Source of the DNA: Chryseobacterium flavum
GTDB taxonomy: Bacteria; Bacteroidota; Bacteroidia; Flavobacteriales; Weeksellaceae
Assembly (NCBI RefSeq): GCF_003385595.1
Contig: NZ_QNUE01000003.1
Location: 62,001 to 126,000 of the forward strand
Reading direction: 5' to 3'
Length of the DNA stretch: 64,000 bases
In this document: positions 17,404 to 26,636 of the stretch, piece after piece
Layout of the letters: every line of letters starts with the position of its first letter
How positions within the stretch are numbered: the first letter of the stretch is position 1
Made by a program: the position numbers and the translations under genes
Notes under the pieces: model-generated
Seen by the model: only the letters and a program-made list of their open reading frames with translations
Database searches by the model: none
What the model was told of the DNA's origin: nothing

Positions 17404-17916
17404 ATGAAATTATTAAAATATTGTCCAAGCTGTGGCAAGGAATCCCTGCATTGGGACAGCGAAAAAAAATGGAGCTGCCCTGAATGTGGTTTCACACTGT
17501 ATAATAATGTAGCAGGAGCCGTCGCTGTAGTGATACGATGCGGGGATGAAGTCTACCTTACCCGAAGAAACAGGGATCCTCAAAAAGGAAAACTTGATTT
17601 GGCAGGTGGATTTGTTGACCCTAAGGAAAGCGCCGAGGAAACCTGTAAAAGAGAGCTTTTTGAAGAACTTCAGCTTGATATTGATATTTCAAATTTAAAA
17701 TATATTACAAGCCTGCCAAACCTATATCAATATAAAGAGATTGATTACAATACGATTGATCTTTTTTATGAATATCGCGTTCAGGAAAAGTTTGAAGTCA
17801 GTCTTGAACTTTCAGAAATATCAGAAGCTGTATGGATTCCGTTAAAAGAACTTCGTCTTGAAGATATCGCTTTTGATTCTCAGAAAAAATTTTTTGAGAG
17901 CTATTTAAGCAAATAA
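17404..17916 (+). CDS. Nudix hydrolase with N-terminal zinc ribbon
   Basis: A 170-aa protein. Residues 7-32 form a zinc ribbon (CPSCGKES ... CPECG). The Nudix box is GGFVDPKESAEETCKRELFEELQL, matching Gx5Ex7REUxEE with Gln in place of the last Gly. The ribbon-plus-Nudix arrangement resembles NudC-type NADH pyrophosphatases, but the SQPWPFPxS motif that specifies NADH is not present, so the substrate is open (ADP-sugar, NAD(H) or another nucleotide diphosphate). It stands alone after xerD. Confidence 0.85.
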   Translation: MKLLKYCPSCGKESLHWDSEKKWSCPECGFTLYNNVAGAVAVVIRCGDEVYLTRRNRDPQKGKLDLAGGFVDPKESAEETCKRELFEELQLDIDISNLKYITSLPNLYQYKEIDYNTIDLFYEYRVQEKFEVSLELSEISEAVWIPLKELRLEDIAFDSQKKFFESYLSK

Positions 17917-17924
17917 TTTATCCT

Positions 17925-18006
17925 CCTGCAGATTCTGCCACAACTGCAATTGACAGAATATTATTATTCAGATCATGACCGGTCAGCAAAATCTGCGGGT
18001 TTTTTT
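17925..18006. terminator. Possible long-loop terminator between convergent genes
   Basis: CCTGCAGATT (17925-17934) can pair with AATCTGCGGG (17990-17999, one G-T wobble) and is followed by a run of T from 18000. The loop is about 55 bases and contains smaller self-complementary pieces (GACCGGTC). Plausible but not strong. Confidence 0.4.
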
Positions 18007-18014
18007 ATGTAAAA

Positions 18015-18467
18015 TCAATAGGTTTTTGATTTGAGCATTTCCTCGAAATACTGAACCAGCAGAGACCTTTCTGCTGCTGAAAGATTTGCTTCTTTATGGT
18101 AAACAATATAACCTGGCATCGGCATTGTCTTATTCTGAACCGTCTGTATTGACTTAGAAAGCATATTTTCCTTTAAGTCTTTATTGTACGTTTCCCAGAC
18201 AGAGAAATTCAAATGTTCACGCCCTTCGTTGATATGGCTTTTTACAGACCAGGATACCGGAGCAATAAAGGCATATTTAGGATAAACAGTTTCATTGGAA
18301 TGACAATCATAACATGCGTTTTTAAGTAAGGCCTTTACTTTTTCGGGAGTTTTTTTAGAATCAACAAAGTTTACTTTTACATCAACCGGTTGATTTACTC
18401 TGTCAATAGGAATAAACTGGATCAAAGCAAAAGCTACCAGACTCCAGAAGATTATTTTTTTTGCCAT
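18015..18467 (-). CDS. Haem-binding domain (Haem_bd) protein
   Basis: A 150-aa protein with an N-terminal membrane anchor or uncleaved signal (residues 3-20) and one c-type haem motif, CYDCH at residues 52-56, in the context LLKNACYDCHSNETVYPKY. MPMPGYIVYHKEANLS probably supplies the axial Met and His. This is the Bacteroidota Haem_bd family, likely facing the periplasm. Its start lies 13 bases after the stop of the upstream Big_5 lipoprotein gene. The electron-transfer partner is unknown. Confidence 0.85.
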   Translation of the reverse strand: MAKKIIFWSLVAFALIQFIPIDRVNQPVDVKVNFVDSKKTPEKVKALLKNACYDCHSNETVYPKYAFIAPVSWSVKSHINEGREHLNFSVWETYNKDLKENMLSKSIQTVQNKTMPMPGYIVYHKEANLSAAERSLLVQYFEEMLKSKTY

Positions 18468-18479
18468 GTCATGTATCTG

Positions 18480-20252
18480 CTACTTTACGGGAGTTACAAT
18501 TGCATTATCTGATTTTATTTCCTTTTTAGCTTCCTGCTGTACTGCTTGTACTGTTTCCTTATTTTCTTCAACAGAAGGAGAAGGAACGGTGGCAGGTGTC
18601 CCTTTCGGATTATCCAGCGTTCTTGTATCATTCAGATCCCAATCTTCTCTTGTTTCCCAAAGTCCTCTTATAACTACTTTCTTATAGAAAATATAGGCAT
18701 CTTCTGCAAAGGTTTCAGTTGCAAAATCTGCTTCATCCCAATATTTATTCTCGTTATTGTCAACCAATATTCTAACAATATATTCCTCTGGCTTCAGAAT
18801 ATCGAATTTAACTTTATCTCCCTTTGTATATTTCTGATAAATAACCTTTTCCGAGGAATCCAGAAGCTGAATCCAATAGCTGGAGACAGGAGCATTGAAA
18901 AGAGTGAATTCCAGGCTTCCAAATTCTTCTACTTTTGCTACATCAAAATCAAAACGTTTAGACTGTGCATTTTTAGCATAATAAGAAGATATTGTTTCCT
19001 TAGGAATAGTAAGCTGGTATTTTTTTCCGGTTACAAAATCAGACTGAACAATAATCTGATATGGATTGGTTTCAGATATTTTTGCTGTAAATTCCTGCGT
19101 TGTCAGGCTGTCGCTTTTCAACACCCATTTTGCAGGATCAATTTTATCAATAATATAATTGGATAAGATTTTAAAATCAGCTTTTGGATCCAGTGAACCT
19201 CCTCCATTATTACTGTTAATATCCATTACATTTTTTGGATTGTATTTATAAAACAGAGAAACATTATAGAGACTGTCCTTTTTGGCACCAATATTATGAC
19301 TGAACATCAGCTTCTCTGTTGTAGTCTGTCCCACATCATTTTTAACTGCATCAAACCAGATCCGTACAGAATCTGATTTGGGCCGGTGTGTTACTTTTAT
19401 ATCTTTTAGCTTATCATTCAATGACTGAACCTTTACCTCATCCGGATGCCCCTCAAAAGTCATAAGAACCCCACCGGCAATTTCTTTCATTTCAGAATAT
19501 TTCAAAGGCTTCTGGGAAGGGTATACTTTTAAGTTTAAGCCTGATATTGATTTTTCTACCTCTATTATTTCTTTTTTGAATCCAATTTTTTCTTTTCCTG
19601 GATCGTAAACTGAATTCCCGTTTTCATCAGCAAACGCAATGATTTTATATTTTCCGGGTGACAGATAGTTCAGTTCATAATATCCGTCATCATCTACTTT
19701 TGTAATATAGTAAGGCTTTTGCTTATAGTTCATTGTATCCTTGGCCTGATATAGCCCTACTACCAGTTTATTCTCATTACTTCCGGATTTCTGCTTAATC
19801 TGAAGAGCATCTTTTACTTCACCACTGATATATAAATCATCTAATTTATCTCCTGTAGAAAAAGCAAAGTTGAAGTATTGCAACGGGTTGGATTCATTAT
19901 TGTCTACAATTGAATTTCCAAAGTTGAAGTTGTAAGTTGTATTTGCCTGTAAAGTGTCTGTCCATTGAATCAAAACGAACTTGTTTGCAATATTGGATGG
20001 AAGAATTCGTTTAATATTCTTGATGGGAGGTGAAATAATCAGGTTTTTATTAATATCCTTTAATGTGACATATTCATCAAAATCCAGCCGGAGTTCATGA
20101 ATATCTCTTTTCACATTGATTCTCGTTGTATCAATATTGGAGCTTAAAAATCTGGGAGCTAAAGTATCCTTTGGTCCACCAACAGGAGATCCTACTCTCG
20201 CACAGGAATGTACAAGAAAACAGATGACAAATAATAAAAGAAACCTTTTCAT
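18480..20252 (-). CDS. Big_5 (Ig-like) domain lipoprotein
   Basis: A 590-aa exported lipoprotein. The signal peptide MKRFLLLFVICFLVHSC carries a lipobox with Cys17. A Big_5 Ig-like domain follows (residues about 25-130: VGGPKDTLAPRFLSSNIDTTR ... FAFSTGD). The middle contains a carboxypeptidase-regulatory-like or prealbumin-like repeat (YYELNYLSPGKYKIIAFADENGNSVYD), repeated near the C-terminus (EEYIVRILVDNNENKYWDEADF). I start at the ATG at 20252 because the lipobox spacing is then correct. Such proteins are common surface or periplasmic structural lipoproteins in Flavobacteriia; the role is not known. Confidence 0.85.
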   Translation of the reverse strand: MKRFLLLFVICFLVHSCARVGSPVGGPKDTLAPRFLSSNIDTTRINVKRDIHELRLDFDEYVTLKDINKNLIISPPIKNIKRILPSNIANKFVLIQWTDTLQANTTYNFNFGNSIVDNNESNPLQYFNFAFSTGDKLDDLYISGEVKDALQIKQKSGSNENKLVVGLYQAKDTMNYKQKPYYITKVDDDGYYELNYLSPGKYKIIAFADENGNSVYDPGKEKIGFKKEIIEVEKSISGLNLKVYPSQKPLKYSEMKEIAGGVLMTFEGHPDEVKVQSLNDKLKDIKVTHRPKSDSVRIWFDAVKNDVGQTTTEKLMFSHNIGAKKDSLYNVSLFYKYNPKNVMDINSNNGGGSLDPKADFKILSNYIIDKIDPAKWVLKSDSLTTQEFTAKISETNPYQIIVQSDFVTGKKYQLTIPKETISSYYAKNAQSKRFDFDVAKVEEFGSLEFTLFNAPVSSYWIQLLDSSEKVIYQKYTKGDKVKFDILKPEEYIVRILVDNNENKYWDEADFATETFAEDAYIFYKKVVIRGLWETREDWDLNDTRTLDNPKGTPATVPSPSVEENKETVQAVQQEAKKEIKSDNAIVTPVK

Positions 20253-20277
20253 GAAAATGTTTAAGCAAAAGTAAACA

Positions 20278-21540
20278 TTATTCTCCAAAAACTTCGTGTC
20301 CTGAATTCAAAGTATCTTTATTATCATTCATGACGGAGTGAAGCTTATCTTTTTGCAAAGGAAAATCTTCAAATAAACCAGATAAGGCAAGTGCTGTATA
20401 TACTTTATTTGAATATTTATTTCCAATGGCAACAATGGTCACTTTAGATTTTAAAAGATGAGCAAATACAGAATTGGTTCCATGCCACCAACCGTTGTGG
20501 TACGTTAATTTTTCCCCGTTATCAAATATTTTCATCCTGAATCCTAGTCCGTAGTTATTCATACCTGCTTTTTCATTGCTGTAAGGAGTAAAAACCATTT
20601 GCATTAATTCAGGCTTTAAGAAGTCTTTTGAGAACATTGCTTTTGAAAAATTATACAGATCTCTCGGAGTTGTATAAACATTTTTATCTCCGTAGATCAG
20701 ATCCAGCCTGTCCAGAGGATAAAGTCTGTTGCCTCCATAATAAAAAGACTGTGAAGCTGTGGAAATATCTTTTTCCTGAAAAATATAAGAATGATCCATT
20801 TTCAATGGAACAAAAACCATCTCCTTCATAGCTTGCGGAAAAGGGGTTTTTGTTATTTTTTCAATTAACAAAGCCAATAAAGCAAAGTTGGTATTACAAT
20901 ACATAAATCCTGTATCTGTATCTCTTGCAAGATCTGGCTTATATCTGATAATCATATTCAGAATATCCTGATTGGTAATAAATGGCTTGGAAAGTTCAGC
21001 CGGAACGGGTTGAATTTTTGTGATAAAATACTCGTATTTAGGAAGGCCGCTTCTCTGATCCAATAAGGTCTGAACAGTAACTTCAGGGTATGGAAATCCT
21101 GGAAAATACTGTGTAAGATGATCTGAAAGTTTTATTTTCCCTGCTTCTACCAGTTTCATCATAGCCATTGCTGTCAGTGTTTTAGATACTGAAGCCACAT
21201 GCAAAGGAGTATTCTTATCAATCGGCATCTGATTCCCTTCTCTTCCATAACCTCTGTAGTTCTCATACAAAATATCATCCCCTTTAGCGACAAGTATTCC
21301 ACCACTCAAATCACCTCCTTCCCATATTTTTTTATAATACTGATCTATATATCCTACCGTTGTCTGTTTATCTAAAAGCTGGCCGTCAGCTTTAGTGAAA
21401 ACATCTCCCAGATTTACATTCCCATAATTAGGAAGATTTGTGGAATTATCCGCCGAAACAGCTTTAGCCTCAGGCTTTTTTTTACAGGAAAATATAGATA
21501 GAAGAACAGTTAAAATGAGTACAAAATTACGCGTCGTCAT
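20278..21540 (-). CDS. Class C beta-lactamase-like serine hydrolase (lipoprotein)
   Basis: A 420-aa protein with signal peptide and lipobox (LLSIFSCKKK, Cys19). The serine hydrolase set is complete: SxxK at S117-K120 (ASVSKTLTAM), the YxN-like motif in MYCNTNFALL, and HxG-like YHNGWWHGTNS. This family includes D-aminopeptidases, esterases and penicillin-binding-like enzymes, so a resistance role should not be assumed. I start at the ATG at 21540; a TTG at 21549 is the only longer option. The Big_5 lipoprotein gene follows 25 bases downstream. Confidence 0.85.
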   Translation of the reverse strand: MTTRNFVLILTVLLSIFSCKKKPEAKAVSADNSTNLPNYGNVNLGDVFTKADGQLLDKQTTVGYIDQYYKKIWEGGDLSGGILVAKGDDILYENYRGYGREGNQMPIDKNTPLHVASVSKTLTAMAMMKLVEAGKIKLSDHLTQYFPGFPYPEVTVQTLLDQRSGLPKYEYFITKIQPVPAELSKPFITNQDILNMIIRYKPDLARDTDTGFMYCNTNFALLALLIEKITKTPFPQAMKEMVFVPLKMDHSYIFQEKDISTASQSFYYGGNRLYPLDRLDLIYGDKNVYTTPRDLYNFSKAMFSKDFLKPELMQMVFTPYSNEKAGMNNYGLGFRMKIFDNGEKLTYHNGWWHGTNSVFAHLLKSKVTIVAIGNKYSNKVYTALALSGLFEDFPLQKDKLHSVMNDNKDTLNSGHEVFGE

Positions 21541-21640
21541 GAGATTCAAAAATGAGCGGCAATTTAATAAAACTCAAAATAAATAATAAATATGAGGTGG
21601 ATATTATGAATTATTTAACATAAGTGAATGAAAGAAATTA

Positions 21641-21665
21641 AGGTGAATAACAATCTCATTCACCT
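21641..21665 (-). terminator. Small hairpin after the dehydrogenase gene
   Basis: AGGTGAAT (21641-21648) pairs with ATTCACCT (21658-21665). On the minus strand it is followed by TAATTTCTTTC, only weakly T-rich. Confidence 0.35.
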
Positions 21666-21677
21666 CTCTGTATTTAT

Positions 21678-22607
21678 TTAGCAATAGGAAGCTACAATTT
21701 TATCAACAATAAACTGTGCAAGCTTTTCTTTACTTTGATGAGTCCAGCCACCAATATGAGGTGTGATAAGTGCCTTTTCGGATTGCAACAAATATATCAG
21801 GTCTTCATTTTCATTTTCAATATTCTCAAATGAAGACTTTTCATATTCCAGTACATCCAGGCATGCTCCTTTAATCTTTCCGGATTTTAAGGCATTCACC
21901 AGGCTTTTGGTTTTTACATTTTTTCCTCTTGCGGTATTGACAAAGTAAAAGTCTTTTTCCATTCCCGCAATGAATGCCTCATCAATAAGGTAATGGGTTT
22001 CTGAAGTTAAAGGAATGTGTAAGCTTAAAATTTCTGCAGACTTTTTCAATTCATCCAATGTAACCTGTGTTGCGTATTCATCAGAAAGCCCGGGAATAAT
22101 GTCATGGAAGATCACCTTACATCCGAACCCCGACAACCTTTTGGCAGTAGCTTTTCCCATATTTCCATATCCGATCAGCCCCACCGTTTTCCCCAATAAT
22201 TCATCACCTCTGTTCTCTTCACGTTTCCAGATGCCGTTTTTTACTTCCTGAGAAGCAATAAACAGCCTGTTCATAATGACAAGCAGCATTCCAACAACAT
22301 GTTCTGCCACGGAATCCCTGTTCCCCTCAGGAGAATTGATCAACTGAATTCCCAACTTTTCAGCTGCCGGGATATCAATATTTTCCATTCCTGCTCCCAC
22401 TCTGGCGATAAATTTCAGTTTTTTCCCTTTTTCCAGGAAATTTTTATCCAATGGAATCCGGCTTCTGATAATAACACCGTCATATTGCTCAATTTTATTA
22501 CAAACCTCATCATAAGAAGAGGTAAAATCCTCTTCCAGTATAAAATTTTTAGCCAGGAGCTGGTCAGTAATAAGAGGATGGTTTTTATCTAAAAGAAGAA
22601 TTTTCAT
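21678..22607 (-). CDS. D-2-hydroxyacid dehydrogenase (phosphoglycerate dehydrogenase-like)
   Basis: A 309-aa NAD-dependent dehydrogenase. The Rossmann signature is VGLIGYGNMGKATAKRL followed by the acidic residue in VIFHD. Catalytic Arg is in DVLEYE-preceding segment VNTARGKNVKTKSLV, and the catalytic His is in LITPHIGGWT. It lacks an ACT or ASB domain, so it is the short form. Candidate reactions are oxidation of 3-phosphoglycerate (serine synthesis) or reduction of another 2-oxoacid. No serC lies nearby, so the serA symbol is not justified. Monocistronic by context. Confidence 0.85.
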   Translation of the reverse strand: MKILLLDKNHPLITDQLLAKNFILEEDFTSSYDEVCNKIEQYDGVIIRSRIPLDKNFLEKGKKLKFIARVGAGMENIDIPAAEKLGIQLINSPEGNRDSVAEHVVGMLLVIMNRLFIASQEVKNGIWKREENRGDELLGKTVGLIGYGNMGKATAKRLSGFGCKVIFHDIIPGLSDEYATQVTLDELKKSAEILSLHIPLTSETHYLIDEAFIAGMEKDFYFVNTARGKNVKTKSLVNALKSGKIKGACLDVLEYEKSSFENIENENEDLIYLLQSEKALITPHIGGWTHQSKEKLAQFIVDKIVASYC

Positions 22608-22698
22608 AGTTTAAAAATACTGATTACACAGGTTCCTAATATCATCATAAAAGGACCTGCAATTTAAAATCGAAGTATATAATAAGGAGTTCAGAATA

Positions 22699-22738
22699 AA
22701 ATGCTTTTAATTTGGAAGACCATGATTAAAAGCATTTT
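22699..22738 (-). terminator. Terminator after the thioesterase gene
   Basis: AATGCTTTTAA (22700-22710) pairs with TTAAAAGCATT (22726-22736), loop 15. On the minus strand it is followed by TTATTC; on the plus strand by TTTATTT. Confidence 0.6.
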
Positions 22739-22741
22739 TAT

Positions 22742-23284
22742 TTATTTTTTATCTTTTTTAGCAGGTTGCGGTTCCTGGAATAATTTTTTCAGTTCTACAG
22801 ACTCCAACGGTTTCATTCTTCCGGAAAGGATAAGAGAAAGTTCTTTTCTACGGAATGCCGCTGCATGTCTGAGCTTCTCTTCTTCTGTCTCAGGAATCAT
22901 TTCAGGAATTGGAATCGGTCTGTTAAATTCGTCTACCGCAACAAATGTATAAATCCCCTCATTCGTATGAATTTTCTTCTGGTTGATCGGATCGTCCAGC
23001 CAGACATCCACATACACCTCCATAGAAGTTGAGAAGGCCCTGGAAACTTTGGATTCCAATACTACCACTCCTCCTTCAGGAATGGGATGATTAAAGGAAA
23101 CGTGATTTACAGAAGCCGTTACCACTCTTCTTTCACAGTGTCTGGCAGCAGAAATAGAGGCACATCTGTCCATTTTCGCCAAAAGCTCACCTCCAAAAAG
23201 ATTTCTTAAAGAATTTGTTTCGTTCGGAAGAACGATATTAGTCATAATAGTCAGAGATTCTGACGCAGTTTTTATTTTTGCCAT
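22742..23284 (-). CDS. Acyl-CoA thioesterase (hotdog fold)
   Basis: A 180-aa protein with one 4HBT hotdog domain. The core segment IVLPNETNSLRNLFGGELLAKMDRCASISAARHC carries the conserved Asn/Asp active-site region of the YciA/ACOT7 group. It hydrolyses acyl-CoA to free acid and CoA in the cytoplasm; chain-length preference cannot be read. The C-terminal tail is Lys-rich. Its start overlaps the stop of the HU-like gene by 13 bases, so the two are co-translated. Confidence 0.88.
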   Translation of the reverse strand: MAKIKTASESLTIMTNIVLPNETNSLRNLFGGELLAKMDRCASISAARHCERRVVTASVNHVSFNHPIPEGGVVVLESKVSRAFSTSMEVYVDVWLDDPINQKKIHTNEGIYTFVAVDEFNRPIPIPEMIPETEEEKLRHAAAFRRKELSLILSGRMKPLESVELKKLFQEPQPAKKDKK

Positions 23285-24024
23285 CTAGTCTTAGTGTTAT
23301 TTCGGGTAGCCGGAGCAGGTTGTGTTGCTTTCACGGCAGGTTTTACTAATGAATCTTTTTTCAAAGAATCTGAAACAGATACTTCAGGTGAATGGGCTAC
23401 AACTTTCACAGTATCTTTCACGATCCTGTGGGTAGAAGTTTGCACGGAAACATTATCAAATGATTTCTTTCCAAAAATAAACTCCTGTTTTGCATAGGCC
23501 AGGTATAAAATACCTAAAATTGGAATTGCCAATAGAAAAACCCAAAGGATTGTCTTATTGAACTTATAATCTTTTTCACGGCTTTCCGAGGCATTTACTT
23601 TTTCACCATTATTGATATCTGAGAATCTGATCTCCTCCAGCCCATAAAAATCAGGTCTCCCTGACTCTATTCTTTTACCCTTGAAATGGGTATGTCCCTC
23701 TTCGATAAAAATAGTCCCCAGGTTCTGAATTTCCAGAATCTGTTCTGCCTGAAGCTTTTTCTTCCAAAAGTCTGTTTGAATTTTTAAATCACTTCGGGAA
23801 GCTTCTAAAGACATTTGTTTTTGTCCAGCAATAAAAGCGGTCAGTTCTTCAGATTGCACTTCATAATCAATCGTAAAATCAATCTCGCTGGCTGGCGGAA
23901 GAATGCTTCCGTTTTCAGAATTAATAATTGCCTTAGAATTTTTCAGTAAAAACACGCCAAAGCCCGGAACTGTTACAGTTCCAAATTGTTTCAAGTATTC
24001 TAAAATGTAAGCTGAAATATTCAT
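23272..24024 (-). CDS. HU-CCDC81-like domain membrane protein
   Basis: A 250-aa protein. Residues 1-50 (MNISAYILEYLKQFGTVTVPGFGVFLL) resemble the first HU-CCDC81 domain, and residues about 75-130 (WKKKLQAEQILEIQNLGTIFI) the second. These are divergent HU/IHF-fold modules found in Bacteroidota. A transmembrane helix at about 160-178 (ILWVFLLAIPILGILYLAY) is followed by a Ser/Thr/Lys/Pro-rich tail that would be periplasmic. Related proteins often end in a SPOR peptidoglycan-binding domain, which is not evident here. A cell-envelope or nucleoid tether is possible but unproven. Confidence 0.75.
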   Translation of the reverse strand: MNISAYILEYLKQFGTVTVPGFGVFLLKNSKAIINSENGSILPPASEIDFTIDYEVQSEELTAFIAGQKQMSLEASRSDLKIQTDFWKKKLQAEQILEIQNLGTIFIEEGHTHFKGKRIESGRPDFYGLEEIRFSDINNGEKVNASESREKDYKFNKTILWVFLLAIPILGILYLAYAKQEFIFGKKSFDNVSVQTSTHRIVKDTVKVVAHSPEVSVSDSLKKDSLVKPAVKATQPAPATRNNTKTRWQK

Positions 24025-24031
24025 TTGGCAG

Positions 24032-24039
24032 CAAATTTA
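24032..24039 (-). promoter_or_regulatory. -7 element for the HU-like gene
   Basis: TAAATTTG on the minus strand ends 8 bases before the ATG, so the transcript would be nearly leaderless. No -33 box was recognised. Confidence 0.4.
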
Positions 24040-24259
24040 TAACTTTTTCATGACTTTTTGAGACATTTGGGTACGAGATAAAAAAGACTGGGGAATCATT
24101 CCTTTGCATATTATGTATAAAAACAGGAATAACTTTAATCAGACCTTTACCCGTAATCTAAAAAAACATAAAAGTTTAATACTATATTAAGAAACTGAAA
24201 AAAACAAGAAAATCAAGCACTCACAACATTTATTTTCTGTTATTTAATACTTTTAACCA

Positions 24260-26377
24260 TTACTGAATTTTCCAGCTGATCCCAAACATAAAGTTTGTTC
24301 CTGCCTGTGAAAAATAATAAGGCTCCCCATCATAGACTGCTCCGTTATTAACATATTTTTTATTGAAGAGATTATTAACCAATAACTTTAAAGCAATATC
24401 ATTGTTTGCAATTTTAAACTGGTACTGAGCATTGAAATCTGTCAGGAAATAATCTTTAAGCTGAAGATTTGCGTCTTCCGTATTGTCAAGATATTGCTTT
24501 CCGACATACTGATTCATTAAAGCAAACTGGAAATTCTTTGCGGGATTAAATTTCAAACCTAAATTAGCTATCACGTTCGGTGAGAAAGAAATCTGGGTAT
24601 TCCCGAGACTTTTAGGAACATCACCATTCTGAATATTGAAATCCTGATTTCTGTTCTGGCTCAATGTCACGTTACCGGAAACTTCCCATTGTTTGGATAG
24701 TTTTGCCAAAGCCCCGATTTCAACCCCTCTTCTGTAACTTTTTCCTGAGTTTGTTCTGATAAATGCTCCTACATTATTAAGTTCGCCATTTAAAACCAAC
24801 TGATTGACATAATACATGTAATAAACATTTGCAGTAAATAACACTATTCCGAACTGTTTTTCAAAACCGGCTTCAATGTCGTGAAGCTTTTCTGCTTTTA
24901 CATCATTATTCGCCATCAGGTCATCTCTGTTGGGTTCCCGGTGGGCATGAGCGTAGGAAAGAAATATTTTACCGCCGTCAATTCTGTAATTTACTCCGGC
25001 TTTTGGATTAAAGAACAGCCAGTTTTTGCTCAGATCAGCACCTTCATCGTCTCCTGCCATTAGGATTTTGGTGTTGTAGTTAATTTTTCTAAGCTGTAAA
25101 TCACCAAAGAATTCAAAATTATCTACTCTCAGTAATGCTTTTGCAAAACCAGACACCTCATTCTTCACAGAACGGTTTCTGTAGTATTCACTTTCATCAA
25201 TCTGAGGAAAAAATACTCCTGTTACATTTCCGTAATGTCTTCCGTAGTACTGGTTGGCTACAGCACCAAAATTCAGATCCAGATTTTCAAACTTCCCGTA
25301 CAATGTGGAAACAATTCCGTAAAAATCGTTATTCAGCCATTTTTTTCTTATGAAATCTGAATATTTTACAGTTTCTCCTCCTTCAGTAATATCAGGCAGA
25401 TTGTACCTTGAGAAAGGATCTCCCTGCTTATAATTTTCATAATATCCTTTTCCTTTTGTATAATGAAATGTGGTTTCAAGATTCCAGCGGTCACTGAATT
25501 TCTGTTCCCAAAGCAATTGATAATGGTTCTGTCTGTAATTATCAGTCTCATTGTCGTAGAAACCTACAATATTTTCCCAGCTGGCATCATATATTACTCC
25601 TGAAATATTGAATTTCGGATCGGTTTCCCACGTTTTACGGTCAATACCGTTCCATGCCTGATAGGTTTTCTCCTTTCCACCGAAGGCCATTAAACGCAGC
25701 TTCGTATTCCCTTCTTCAAATAAAGCAGTAAAGTTATAGGAATGTAAATTTGATGAAGCCCTGTCAATATAACCGTCAGAATGAATATGCGTATATCTTC
25801 CCATTACGGAAAGACGGTTTTTCCAGAATTTTCCTGAACCTATTTCTGCTGAATATTTGTAAGTATTAAATGAACCGTAGCTGTCATCTGTTTTAAAGTA
25901 AAACTTCTCTTCAGGATCTTTAGAAAGAACATTAATACTTGCCCCAAAGGCAGAAACGCCATTATTGGAAGTTCCGACTCCTCTCTGAATTACAATCTGC
26001 GATGCAGAACTGGTTAAATCCGGAACGTTGACAAAAAAGGTTCCTTGGCTTTCCGAATCATTGTACGGAACACCATTCATCATTACATTGATTGCACTTC
26101 CTGAAACACCGCGGATCCTGAATCCGGTATATCCTACTCCGTTTCCTGCATCTGAAGTAGAAATAATGGAAGTCTGATTTTTCAAAAGAATAGGAAGATC
26201 CTGTCCCAGATTTTTACCATCCAGATCTTTCTGAACGTTAATGATTTCCTTAGCAACCGGAAGTCTTTTGGTAAAATTGACCGCTTCAATTTCCCTGATT
26301 CTCAGAGAATCCCTGTCCTGAGCCTGAATAAAGGCTGCTGAGCCTACCGTAAGGCCTAAAAAAAATAATCCTTTCAT
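24260..26377 (-). CDS. TonB-dependent receptor, probable thiamine (precursor) importer
   Basis: A 705-aa outer-membrane receptor with a signal peptide (cut near IQAQD), a plug domain (residues about 35-145: NQTSIISTSDAGNGVGYTGFRIRGVSGSAINVMMNGVPYNDS) and a 22-strand barrel ending in a hydrophobic terminal strand (FMFGISWKIQ). No TonB box or CarboxypepD-like extension is obvious before the plug. The leader carries a clear TPP riboswitch (26501-26572), so expression should fall when thiamine pyrophosphate is plentiful. Thiamine-regulated receptors of this kind are known in Bacteroidota. Transport of thiamine or a precursor is inferred from regulation only. Confidence 0.88.
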   Translation of the reverse strand: MKGLFFLGLTVGSAAFIQAQDRDSLRIREIEAVNFTKRLPVAKEIINVQKDLDGKNLGQDLPILLKNQTSIISTSDAGNGVGYTGFRIRGVSGSAINVMMNGVPYNDSESQGTFFVNVPDLTSSASQIVIQRGVGTSNNGVSAFGASINVLSKDPEEKFYFKTDDSYGSFNTYKYSAEIGSGKFWKNRLSVMGRYTHIHSDGYIDRASSNLHSYNFTALFEEGNTKLRLMAFGGKEKTYQAWNGIDRKTWETDPKFNISGVIYDASWENIVGFYDNETDNYRQNHYQLLWEQKFSDRWNLETTFHYTKGKGYYENYKQGDPFSRYNLPDITEGGETVKYSDFIRKKWLNNDFYGIVSTLYGKFENLDLNFGAVANQYYGRHYGNVTGVFFPQIDESEYYRNRSVKNEVSGFAKALLRVDNFEFFGDLQLRKINYNTKILMAGDDEGADLSKNWLFFNPKAGVNYRIDGGKIFLSYAHAHREPNRDDLMANNDVKAEKLHDIEAGFEKQFGIVLFTANVYYMYYVNQLVLNGELNNVGAFIRTNSGKSYRRGVEIGALAKLSKQWEVSGNVTLSQNRNQDFNIQNGDVPKSLGNTQISFSPNVIANLGLKFNPAKNFQFALMNQYVGKQYLDNTEDANLQLKDYFLTDFNAQYQFKIANNDIALKLLVNNLFNKKYVNNGAVYDGEPYYFSQAGTNFMFGISWKIQ

Positions 26378-26500
26378 TCTATAAATCTTAGCATTTAATG
26401 AATAAAAGGGGCAGATTAAATATGTAACAATTTTGATTCGTTAACAGTATAGCAATGAGAACCGATATATTGTCAGATTATTTCATTGATACATTTTCAA

Positions 26501-26572
26501 AATTCCCTAAACAGCATTACCTGTTCCAGGTTCATTGGGTATAATCTCAGCCTGTTAAAGCACCCCTTTATT
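26501..26572 (-). promoter_or_regulatory. TPP riboswitch upstream of a TonB receptor
   Basis: The minus strand reads GGGGTGC, then GGCTGAGATTATACCC, then GAACCTG, ACAGGTAATGCTG and GGGA in the canonical THI-box order. The conserved CUGAGA and GAACCUG cores are intact. It lies about 125 bases before the receptor start. Confidence 0.93.
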
Positions 26573-26579
26573 TCAACTG

Positions 26580-26587
26580 CAAAATTA
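26580..26587 (-). promoter_or_regulatory. -7 element for the TPP-controlled receptor
   Basis: TAATTTTG on the minus strand places the transcription start about 7 bases downstream, exactly at the 5' end of the riboswitch. Confidence 0.6.
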
Positions 26588-26636
26588 AAAAAAATTATTG
26601 AAATCCTGTTCCGGATATACAGACAGAAAACATTCT

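Noticed and set aside
20278..21540. Serine hydrolase read as an antibiotic resistance beta-lactamase
   Set aside because: The family includes many non-resistance enzymes and this lipoprotein has no specific class C signature beyond the shared catalytic motifs.
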